The notes below the pieces were generated by a model. It worked only from the letters and a program-made list of their open reading frames with translations. It had not been told where the DNA came from and did no database searches. From Hydrogenophaga aromaticivorans (GTDB taxonomy: Bacteria > Pseudomonadota > Gammaproteobacteria > Burkholderiales > Burkholderiaceae_C), in contig NZ_VYGV01000015.1 in assembly GCF_013387465.1 (NCBI RefSeq), positions 247,938 to 311,937 of the forward strand: a stretch of DNA of 64,000 nt, given 5' to 3'. Positions 57,352 to 64,000 of this stretch are shown piece by piece. Both the position numbers and the translations under genes were made by a program. Each line of letters begins with the position of its first letter. Position 1 is the stretch's first letter.

Positions 57352-60324
57352 ATGAAAACTGCTGAAGGTTTCGCCAAAACCCTGGTCATTGCCGAGAAGC
57401 CATCCGTGGCCCAGGACATCGTGCGAGCGCTCACCCCGGTGGCGGGCAAGTTCGACAAGCACGATGACCACTTCGAGAGTGACACCTACGTCGTCACTTC
57501 CGCCGTGGGCCACCTGGTGGAGATCGCCGCGCCCGAAGAGTTCGACGTCAAACGTGGCAAGTGGAGCTTCGCCCACCTGCCGGTGCTGCCGCCCTACTTT
57601 GAACTCAAGCCGATCGACAAGACCAAGTCGCGCCTGTCGGCGGTGGTGCGCCTGGCCAAGCGCAAGGACGTGACGAAACTCATCAACGCCTGTGACGCGG
57701 GCCGCGAGGGCGAGCTGATCTTCCGGCTGATCGAACAGTACGCCGGTGGCCTGAAGGGCGGCTCGTACCAGACGCTGGGCAAGCCGGTGCAGCGCCTGTG
57801 GCTGCAATCCATGACGCCGGCGGCCATCCGCGACGGTTTTGAACACCTGCGCAGCGATGCACAGATGCAGGGACTGGCCGACGCCGCGCGCAGCCGTTCC
57901 GAGGCCGACTGGATGGTCGGCATCAACGGCACGCGCGCCATGACCGCGTTCAACTCGCGCGACGGCGGCTTTTTCCTCACCACGGTCGGCCGGGTGCAGA
58001 CGCCCACGCTGTCCATCGTGGTCGAGCGCGAAGAAAAGATCCGCGCCCACCGCAGCCGCGACTACTGGGAAATCCACGCGGCCTTCCTGGCCGAGGCCGG
58101 CGAGTACCCGGGCAAGTGGTTCGACCCCGCGTTCAAGAAGCCCACCGGCGATGACGCCGACCTGGAGCAGCGCGCCGACCGCGTCTGGAGCCAGCGCGAA
58201 GCCCAGGCGATCGCCGATGCGGTGCGCGGCAAGGCCGCCAGCGTCAAGGAAGAGAGCAAACCCACCACGCAGGCCAGCGGCCTGCTGTACGACCTGACCA
58301 GCCTGCAGCGCGAGGCCAACGGCCGCTTCGGCTTCTCGGCCAAGACCACGCTGCAGCTGGCGCAAAGCCTGTACGAGCGCCACAAGGCCCTGACCTACCC
58401 GCGGACCGACTCGCGCGCCCTGCCCGAGGACTATTTGCCCACGGTGAAGCAGACCTTCGAGATGCTGGCCGGCAGCGGCATGAAGCACCTGGCGCCGCAC
58501 GCGCGCACCGCGCTCGACGGCGGCTACATCCGCCCGAGCAAGCGCATCTTCGACAACAGCAAGGTGTCGGACCACTTCGCCATCATCCCCACGCTGCAGG
58601 CGCCGCACGGGCTGAGCGAAGCCGAGCAGAAGCTGTACGACCTGGTGGTTCGCCGCTTCCTGGCGGTGTTCTTCCCCAGCGCCGAATTCATGGTCACGAC
58701 CCGCATCACGAGTGTGGTCAATCACCACTTCAAGACCGAAGGCAAGGTGCTGGTCAAGCCGGGCTGGATGGCGGTCTATGGCAAGGAAGCCGCCGAAGAC
58801 GTGGTGGATGCCAAAGAGGGCGACAAGGGGCAGAACCTGGTGCCGGTGCGCGAAGGCGAGACCGTGCGCACCGAATCGGTGGAGACCAAAGGCCTGAAGA
58901 CCAAGCCACCCGCACGCTATTCGGAAGCCACCCTGCTGGGCGCCATGGAAGGCGCCGGCAAGCTGGTGGATGACGACGAGCTGCGCGAAGCGATGCAGGA
59001 AAAAGGCCTGGGCACGCCTGCCACGCGCGCGGCCATCATCGAAGGCCTGCTGACCGAGAAGTACATGTTCCGCGAAGGCCGCGAGATCATCCCCACGGCC
59101 AAGGCCTTCCAGCTCATGACACTGCTGCGAGGCCTGGGCGTGGAAGAACTCTCCAAGCCCGAGCTCACCGGCGAGTGGGAATACAAGCTGGCGCAGATGG
59201 AGCACGGCAAGCTCAGCCGCGCCGCCTTCATGGGCGAGATCGCCGCCATGACCGAGCGCATGGTGAAGAAGGCCAAGGAATACGACCGCGACACCATCCC
59301 CGGCAACTACGCCACCCTGCAAACGCCCTGCCCCAACTGCGGCGGCGTGGTGAAAGAAAACTACCGCCGCTACGGCTGCACCGGCACCGACGGCAACAGC
59401 GAGGGCTGCGGCTTCTCGTTCGGCAAGTCGCCGGCCGGTCGCACCTTCGAGCCCGAAGAGGCCGAACAGCTGCTGGCGACCAAAAAGATCGGCCCGCTGG
59501 AAGGCTTCCGCTCCAAGGCGGGCTGGCCCTTCGTGGCCGAGATCGTCATCAAGTTCAACGAAGAAGAGAAGAACTGGAAACTCGAATTCGACTTCGGTGA
59601 CGACAAGAAAAACGAAGAGACCGGTGAGCTGGTCGATTTCACCGGCAGCGAATCGCTCGGCGCCTGCCCCAAGTGTGGCGGAGCGGTGCACGAACACGGC
59701 GCCAACTACGTCTGCGAGAAGTCGGTGCCGACGATGGCGCAGGCCACACCGACTTGCGACTTCAAGAGCGGCAAGATCATCCTGCAGCAGCCGGTGGCGC
59801 GCGAGCAGATGAGCAAGTTGCTGGAAACCGGCAAGACCGACCTGCTCGACAAGTTCGTCTCCATGCGCACGCGCCGTGCGTTCAAGGCCTTCCTGGCCTG
59901 GGACAAGGAAGCGGGCAAGGTGAACTTCGAGTTCGCACCGTCCAAGTTCCCGCCGCGCAAGACCGCGGCCGGCGCACCCGTGCGCGCGGCGGCTGGCAAA
60001 GCCGCCCCGGCCAAGAAGGCCGCGCCTGCGAAGAAAGCCGCAGCCAATAAGGCGCCCGCGGTCAAAACGCCCAAGGCGCCGCGCAAGACCACTGCCGCGA
60101 GCGGCAAGCAGCCCAGCGCGGCGCTGGCCGCGGTGATCGGTGCCGATGCCGTGTCGCGCCCCGAAGCGGTGAAGAAGCTGTGGGACTACATCAAGGCCAA
60201 CGGTCTGCAGGACGCGGCCAACAAGCGCAACATCAACGCCGACGCCAAGCTGGAACCGGTGTTCGGCAAGCCGCAGGTGACCATGTTTGAAATCGCCGGC
60301 GTGCTGGGCAAACACCTCAGCTGA
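57352..60324 (+). CDS. topB: DNA topoisomerase III with histone-H1-like tail and SWIB domain
   Basis: A 990-aa type IA topoisomerase that relaxes or decatenates DNA. Toprim domain (LVIAEKPSVAQDIVRAL; DAGREGELIFRLIEQY), catalytic Tyr349 in LTYPRTDSRALP, then zinc-ribbon-like repeats (CPNCGGVVKE, CPKCGGAVHEH). Residues about 875-925 form a basic tail with AKKAA/APAKK repeats like histone H1 or bacterial HC proteins, and about 925-990 a SWIB/MDM2 domain (SRPEAVKKLWDYIKANGLQD, KPQVTMFEIAGVLGKHL). E. coli TopB (about 650 aa) lacks both additions. ATG 57352 follows GTAGAG closely. Confidence 0.93.
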   Translation: MKTAEGFAKTLVIAEKPSVAQDIVRALTPVAGKFDKHDDHFESDTYVVTSAVGHLVEIAAPEEFDVKRGKWSFAHLPVLPPYFELKPIDKTKSRLSAVVRLAKRKDVTKLINACDAGREGELIFRLIEQYAGGLKGGSYQTLGKPVQRLWLQSMTPAAIRDGFEHLRSDAQMQGLADAARSRSEADWMVGINGTRAMTAFNSRDGGFFLTTVGRVQTPTLSIVVEREEKIRAHRSRDYWEIHAAFLAEAGEYPGKWFDPAFKKPTGDDADLEQRADRVWSQREAQAIADAVRGKAASVKEESKPTTQASGLLYDLTSLQREANGRFGFSAKTTLQLAQSLYERHKALTYPRTDSRALPEDYLPTVKQTFEMLAGSGMKHLAPHARTALDGGYIRPSKRIFDNSKVSDHFAIIPTLQAPHGLSEAEQKLYDLVVRRFLAVFFPSAEFMVTTRITSVVNHHFKTEGKVLVKPGWMAVYGKEAAEDVVDAKEGDKGQNLVPVREGETVRTESVETKGLKTKPPARYSEATLLGAMEGAGKLVDDDELREAMQEKGLGTPATRAAIIEGLLTEKYMFREGREIIPTAKAFQLMTLLRGLGVEELSKPELTGEWEYKLAQMEHGKLSRAAFMGEIAAMTERMVKKAKEYDRDTIPGNYATLQTPCPNCGGVVKENYRRYGCTGTDGNSEGCGFSFGKSPAGRTFEPEEAEQLLATKKIGPLEGFRSKAGWPFVAEIVIKFNEEEKNWKLEFDFGDDKKNEETGELVDFTGSESLGACPKCGGAVHEHGANYVCEKSVPTMAQATPTCDFKSGKIILQQPVAREQMSKLLETGKTDLLDKFVSMRTRRAFKAFLAWDKEAGKVNFEFAPSKFPPRKTAAGAPVRAAAGKAAPAKKAAPAKKAAANKAPAVKTPKAPRKTTAASGKQPSAALAAVIGADAVSRPEAVKKLWDYIKANGLQDAANKRNINADAKLEPVFGKPQVTMFEIAGVLGKHLS

Positions 60325-60342
60325 TTCAGGAGACAACACACC

Positions 60343-60999
60343 ATGAGTCTCAAACTTTATTTCGCCCCCGGCGCCTGCTCGTTCGTGCCGCACAGCATGC
60401 TGGAACTCTCGGGTGCGCCATTCGAACCCGCCAGCGTCAAGCTGCACAAGGGCGAGCAGCGCTCGGCTGAGTATCTGGCGCTCAACCCGCGCGGCCAGGT
60501 GCCGGTGCTGGTGGACGACGGCGAGGTGGTCACCCAGATCGTGTCCATCCTGTTGCACCTGGATGCGAAGTTTCCACAGGCCGGCATCCTGCCCGCGTCG
60601 GGGCTGGCGCGCACGCGTGCGCTGTCCACGCTGGCCTGGATGAACAACACGGTGCACCCCACCTTCACCCATGTGTTCATGCCGCAGAAGTTCACCGAGG
60701 ACGAAGGCGCGCAGAAGGTCATTCGTGCGTTCGCCGCGAACAGCTACCGGGGTCTGCTGGGCGAGATCGAGGTGCTCGCGGCCCAGGCTTCACCCTGGCT
60801 CACGGGCGAGAAGCCGGGCGCGCTCGACGCCTACGCGCTGACCCTGCTGCGTTGGGGCGGTTACGCGGGCATCGATCCCACCACCTTCCCCTCCACCTGG
60901 GCGCTGGCCCAGCGGTTCGCGGCACTGCCGGCCGTGGCGCGCGCGGTGGAGCGCGAGAAGCTGCAGCTCAACGTGTACCAGCCGGCCATGGCGGCCTGA
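60343..60999 (+). CDS. Glutathione S-transferase family protein
   Basis: A 218-aa cytosolic GST. The thioredoxin-like N-domain has LYFAPGACSFVPHSMLELSG, where Cys12/Ser13 fit the beta-class active site, and NPRGQVPVLVDDGEVVTQ, with cis-Pro and glutathione contacts; the C-domain is helical. It follows topB by 18 nt on the same strand, with AGGAG upstream, but a functional link is not evident. The substrate is unknown. Confidence 0.9.
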   Translation: MSLKLYFAPGACSFVPHSMLELSGAPFEPASVKLHKGEQRSAEYLALNPRGQVPVLVDDGEVVTQIVSILLHLDAKFPQAGILPASGLARTRALSTLAWMNNTVHPTFTHVFMPQKFTEDEGAQKVIRAFAANSYRGLLGEIEVLAAQASPWLTGEKPGALDAYALTLLRWGGYAGIDPTTFPSTWALAQRFAALPAVARAVEREKLQLNVYQPAMAA

Positions 61000-61024
61000 A
61001 TTTCCGCGGCCGCGTCGCCGGGCC

Positions 61025-62500
61025 TCAGTCCTTGTCCGGGGACTTGCGGGGCGCAAAACGCACCGACGCGCGCAGACCCCGGTGGGTACGGTCCGGCTGG
61101 GCGTCCTCCATGGACACCACGGCGCCGTGTTGCTGGGCGATCTCGTGCACGATGGCCAGGCCCAGGCCCGAGCCATCGACGTTGGTGCCCAGCGCGCGGT
61201 AGAACGGCTGCAGCACGAGTTCGCGCTCGTTTTCCGGGATGCCCGGGCCGTTGTCCTCGACCTGCAGGATCATCACGCCGCTGAAGCGGTCCAGCAGCAC
61301 GCGCGCCGTGACCACGCCATCCCGGCCGGAGTAGTTGATGGCGTTGTCCACCAGATTGCGCGTCATCTCCTGCAGCAGGGTCGGATTGCCTTCCATCAGG
61401 CAATCCGCCGGCATCTCTTCGGGCCCTTCGTAACCCAGGTCGATCCCGTGCTCCAGCGCCCGTGGCACGGAGTCCTGCACGACCCCCTTCACGAGCCGTG
61501 CGAGGTCGATGCGCGCCGTCGGCAACGTGCGGCCGGTGGTTTCGGCGCGGGCGAGTGACAGCAGCTGGTTGACGGTGTGGGTGGCGCGGGTGCTGGAGCG
61601 CGCGATCTGCTGCAGCGAGCCGCGGATTTCCTGCGGATCGCTCTCGCGTTGCGCCAGCTCGGCCTGCATGCGCAGCCCCGCCAGCGGCGTCTTGAGCTGG
61701 TGGGCCGCGTCGGCCAGGAAGCGTTTCTGCGTGCTCAGCGAGGTCTTCAGCCGCGTCAGCAGGTCGTTGATGGACGAGACCAGCGGCGCCACTTCCTGGG
61801 GAATGAACGACTCTTCGATCGGACTCAGGTCGTCGGGCTTGCGCGCGCGGATGCGCTGCTCCAGTTCGTTGAGCGGGCGGATGCCGCGCACCAGCGCCAT
61901 CCACACCAGCAGCACCGCCAGCGGCAGGATCACGAACTGCGGCACCATCACACCCTTGATGATCTCGGTGGCCAGTGTGGAGCGTTTGCCCTTGGTTTCG
62001 GCCACCTGCATCAGCACCAGGCGTTTGGGGTCCTGGTTGCGCGAGAGCCATGCGTAGGCCACACGCACTTCATCGCCGCGCACGATGTCGTCGCGCAGCA
62101 TCACCCGCCCCGGTTCGGGGGTTTCGTTGTCCTGCGGCAGGGGAAAGTCGCCCTCGCCACTGATGAGCTCGCCGCGGGGGTCCAGCACCTGGTAGTAGAC
62201 GAGGTCGCTGTCGTCGGCGCGCAGCAGGTCGCGCGCCTGCGGCGTCAGGTTGAAGCTCACCTTTTCGTTCTGGTTCACCACAAACTGCGTGAGCGCCTGC
62301 AGGTTGAACTCCAGCGCACGGTCAAACGGCTTGCTGGCAATGCCCTGCGCCACGAACCAGGTCAGCGCCAGCGACAGCGGCCACAGCAGCAGCAGCGGCG
62401 TGAGCATCCAGTCCAGGATCTCGCCAAACAGGCTGCGTTGCTCGCGCTGGAACAGCCCGAACGACATCTGGCCGTTGTCGTGCTTTTTGGGATCGGACAT
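61025..62500 (-). CDS. Sensor histidine kinase (TctE-like)
   Basis: A 491-aa kinase. TM1 (TPLLLLWPLSLALTWFVAQG) is at about residues 33-52, followed by a periplasmic 2CSK_N-type sensor domain, TM2 (PQFVILPLAVLLVWMALVRG) at about 178-197, HAMP, the H-box DAAHQLKTPLAG (phospho-acceptor His267) and an ATPase domain with NLVDNAINYSG and GSGLGLAIVHEIAQQHG. It pairs with the response regulator upstream. The architecture is like TctE, a citrate/tricarboxylate sensor, but no tct transport genes are nearby. Confidence 0.92.
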   Translation of the reverse strand: MSDPKKHDNGQMSFGLFQREQRSLFGEILDWMLTPLLLLWPLSLALTWFVAQGIASKPFDRALEFNLQALTQFVVNQNEKVSFNLTPQARDLLRADDSDLVYYQVLDPRGELISGEGDFPLPQDNETPEPGRVMLRDDIVRGDEVRVAYAWLSRNQDPKRLVLMQVAETKGKRSTLATEIIKGVMVPQFVILPLAVLLVWMALVRGIRPLNELEQRIRARKPDDLSPIEESFIPQEVAPLVSSINDLLTRLKTSLSTQKRFLADAAHQLKTPLAGLRMQAELAQRESDPQEIRGSLQQIARSSTRATHTVNQLLSLARAETTGRTLPTARIDLARLVKGVVQDSVPRALEHGIDLGYEGPEEMPADCLMEGNPTLLQEMTRNLVDNAINYSGRDGVVTARVLLDRFSGVMILQVEDNGPGIPENERELVLQPFYRALGTNVDGSGLGLAIVHEIAQQHGAVVSMEDAQPDRTHRGLRASVRFAPRKSPDKD

Positions 62501-62552
62501 GTCAGCTGCGGCGGTTTATCGCAAACTTGTCCGGAGCGACGGGTTCCAACCC

Positions 62553-62634
62553 AGAGCACTGTGGAGCCGGCTTTGCCGGGCCACCAGTGCTGCCCCCTGG
62601 GGGGGTGACGGGCTGCAAGCCCGGCGCGGGGGGA
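62553..62634 (-). repeat. 3'-UTR hairpin repeat, copy 7 (after the response regulator)
   Basis: Begins 4-5 nt after the stop at 62639: CTCCCCCCGCGCC-GGGCTTGCAGCCCG, ACCCCCCCAGGGGG, then AGCACTGGTGGCCCGGCAAAGCCGG...CAGTGCT. It separates regulator and kinase genes within an operon. Confidence 0.86.
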
Positions 62635-62638
62635 GCCT

Positions 62639-63313
62639 TCATCCAGGGATCTTTTCAAGGCAGTAACCCAGGCCGCGCACCGTGGCGATGCGGATCGGGC
62701 CCTTCTCGATCTTCTTGCGCAGGCGGTGGATGTAGACCTCGATGGCGTTGTTGCTCACCTCTTCGCCCCACTCGCACAGGCGCTCGACCAGCTGGTCCTT
62801 GCTCACCAGCCGCCCGGCGCGCTGCAGCAGCACTTCGAGCAGGCCGAGTTCGCGCGCCGAGAGTTCGACCATCTTGCCGTCGATGGTGGCCACGCGGCCG
62901 GCCTGGTCGTACACCAGCGGGCCGTGTTTGATGGTGGAGCTGGCGCCGCCCATACCACGGCGCGTGAGGGCGCGCACGCGCGCTTCGAGTTCCTGCAGCG
63001 AAAACGGTTTGGCCATGTAGTCGTCGGCGCCGTAGTCCAGACCCTTGACGCGTTCCTCGATGCTGTCGGCCGCGGTCAGGATCAGCACCGGCAGCGCCGA
63101 ACCGCGCGAGCGCAGGCGTTTGAGCACCTCCAGACCATGCATTTTCGGCAGGCCCAGATCCAGGATCAGCAGGTCAAACTCGTTGTTGGTCATCAGCGCG
63201 GCGTCGGCTTCGCTGCCGCTGGCCACGTGGTCGACGGCCGCGCCGGCCGCGCGAAGACTGCGCAGCAGACCATCGGCCAGAACCTGGTCGTCTTCGGCAA
63301 TCAGGATGCGCAT
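62639..63313 (-). CDS. OmpR-family response regulator (TctD-like)
   Basis: A 224-aa regulator with a receiver domain (MRILIAEDDQVLADGLLRSL; phospho-acceptor Asp52 in LLILDLGLP; Lys in YMAKPFS) and a C-terminal winged helix (SNNAIEVYIHRLRKKIEKG, TVRGLGYCLEK). AAAGGAAA precedes ATG 63313. It precedes its kinase by 138 bp, most of it taken by a 3' repeat. Target genes are not apparent in the window. Confidence 0.94.
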   Translation of the reverse strand: MRILIAEDDQVLADGLLRSLRAAGAAVDHVASGSEADAALMTNNEFDLLILDLGLPKMHGLEVLKRLRSRGSALPVLILTAADSIEERVKGLDYGADDYMAKPFSLQELEARVRALTRRGMGGASSTIKHGPLVYDQAGRVATIDGKMVELSARELGLLEVLLQRAGRLVSKDQLVERLCEWGEEVSNNAIEVYIHRLRKKIEKGPIRIATVRGLGYCLEKIPG

Positions 63314-63482
63314 GCGGGTTTCCTTTGCGGCCGGTCGGGCGGCCTGTTGTGGGGGCACTGTCAGCCGCACAACCGGCTGGCGGCGGCATGGTCTCCTCGA
63401 CCATTTTAGGCCTCGCCAGCGGGGTCGGTTGCGGGAGAAACCCCCGACTCATGGGACGCGAGAGCGCGCGCCAAGCGGCCGT

Positions 63483-63968
63483 TCAGGTGCCGTACGCCTC
63501 CAGCCCCAGCGCCACCACGGTGGCCACCTCGGCGCCGACCTGGGCGCGAAACTCCGCCTCGGCCTGTGCCACCGCCTGGCGAAACGCTTCCAGCCAGAGC
63601 AGGCCGGTTTCGGTGAACACGATGCGGCGTGCGCGCGCATCCAGCGGATCGGGTTCGCGCCGCACCAGGCCCCAGGCCTCGCACTGTGTCACCAGATCAC
63701 CCATGGCCTGCTTGCTCATGCCGGCCTGCCGGGCGAGCTCGGTCAGGCGCGAGCCCTTGAGCGCCAGATGGCGCGTGATGTGGATGTGGGCCGCACCCAC
63801 CTGCGCGCGCGCGGCGAGGTTGGAGAGCGCCAGCGGCACAGCCGCGTCGCGCGCCATCAGATCGAGCACGCGTTCGTCAAAACGGCGCAAGGCGAGACCC
63901 ATCAGACGGCCCAGGTGGCCGGAGCGCCAGCGGTCGTCGCCAGCCGCCAAGGGGAGTCCTTCGTTCAT
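63483..63968 (-). CDS. MarR-family transcriptional regulator
   Basis: A 161-aa winged-helix repressor: GSRLTELARQAGMSKQAMGD is the DNA-recognition helix pair and VRREPDPLDARARRIVFTET the wing. MarR proteins usually answer to aromatic or oxidant ligands. Its own target is often divergent and would lie beyond the window's right end. The 169-bp gap to the response regulator holds no other feature I can see. Confidence 0.88.
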   Translation of the reverse strand: MNEGLPLAAGDDRWRSGHLGRLMGLALRRFDERVLDLMARDAAVPLALSNLAARAQVGAAHIHITRHLALKGSRLTELARQAGMSKQAMGDLVTQCEAWGLVRREPDPLDARARRIVFTETGLLWLEAFRQAVAQAEAEFRAQVGAEVATVVALGLEAYGT

Positions 63969-64000
63969 CGGTTCAGCCAGTCGGAGGAGGTGTCTTTTAG

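Noticed and set aside
57250-60672. 1140-codon open frame antisense to topB, and a similar 1094-codon frame at 14742-18026
   Set aside because: High-GC antisense artefacts: low-complexity His/Arg/Gln/Ala composition, no domains, fully overlapping strong genes.

Overview
The window reads as a chromosomal segment of a high-GC betaproteobacterium of the Burkholderiales, most likely Comamonadaceae; Hydrogenophaga is my guess for the genus. The basis is codon use, metXW and lptD-surA-rsmA synteny, the style of the chemoreceptors and iron genes, and an intergenic repeat family of a kind I associate with this group. No species can be assigned from the sequence alone. I see no tRNA, rRNA, CRISPR array, prophage or insertion sequence.

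Layout. 0.2-5.3 kb: a cytochrome c plus flavocytochrome c sulfide dehydrogenase pair, a Gly-rich RRM protein, metX-metW behind a SAM-II riboswitch with its own terminator, and a transglutaminase-like protein. 5.5-16.3 kb: a tandem array of six chemoreceptors plus one cheW; two receptors share a perfectly identical 428-bp signalling segment. 16.4-24 kb: M20 peptidase, alpha/beta hydrolase, DUF937 and DUF4870-like proteins, an MFS transporter, a secreted PHB-depolymerase-type esterase, rsmE, and the muramate kinase amgK. 24.2-29 kb: lptD-surA-rsmA. 29.1-32.6 kb: an RNase Sa-like enzyme with a barstar-family inhibitor, and maeB.

32.8-47.8 kb is an iron island: bfd and bfr; a four-gene ATGA-coupled operon of unknown function ending in a DUF2325-like mini protein; an imelysin / di-heme oxidoreductase / imelysin / DUF1513 set; a Fur-like protein reduced to its DNA-binding domain; DUF3325, PepSY and DUF3649 membrane proteins; a TonB-dependent siderophore receptor; and divergent genes ending in a full DUF2325 protein. 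Five Fur-box-like sequences lie at the expected promoters.

47.8-64 kb: a PfkB kinase, MOSC protein, pepP, murU (partner of the distant amgK in muramate recycling), tkt and gap, a SPOR protein, birA, a eukaryote-type SET-domain protein divergent from a topoisomerase III that carries a histone-H1-like Lys/Ala/Pro tail and a SWIB domain, a GST, a two-component system and a MarR regulator.

Three things stand out. (1) A multi-hairpin repeat occurs seven times, always within about 12 nt downstream of a stop codon and always in the same sense relative to that gene, so it behaves like a 3' UTR element. (2) The SET / TopoIII-H1-SWIB divergon is separated by a near-continuous alternating purine-pyrimidine (Z-DNA-prone) tract. 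(3) The Fur-associated coupled operon and its DUF2325 partner locus look like an uncharacterised iron-responsive system.
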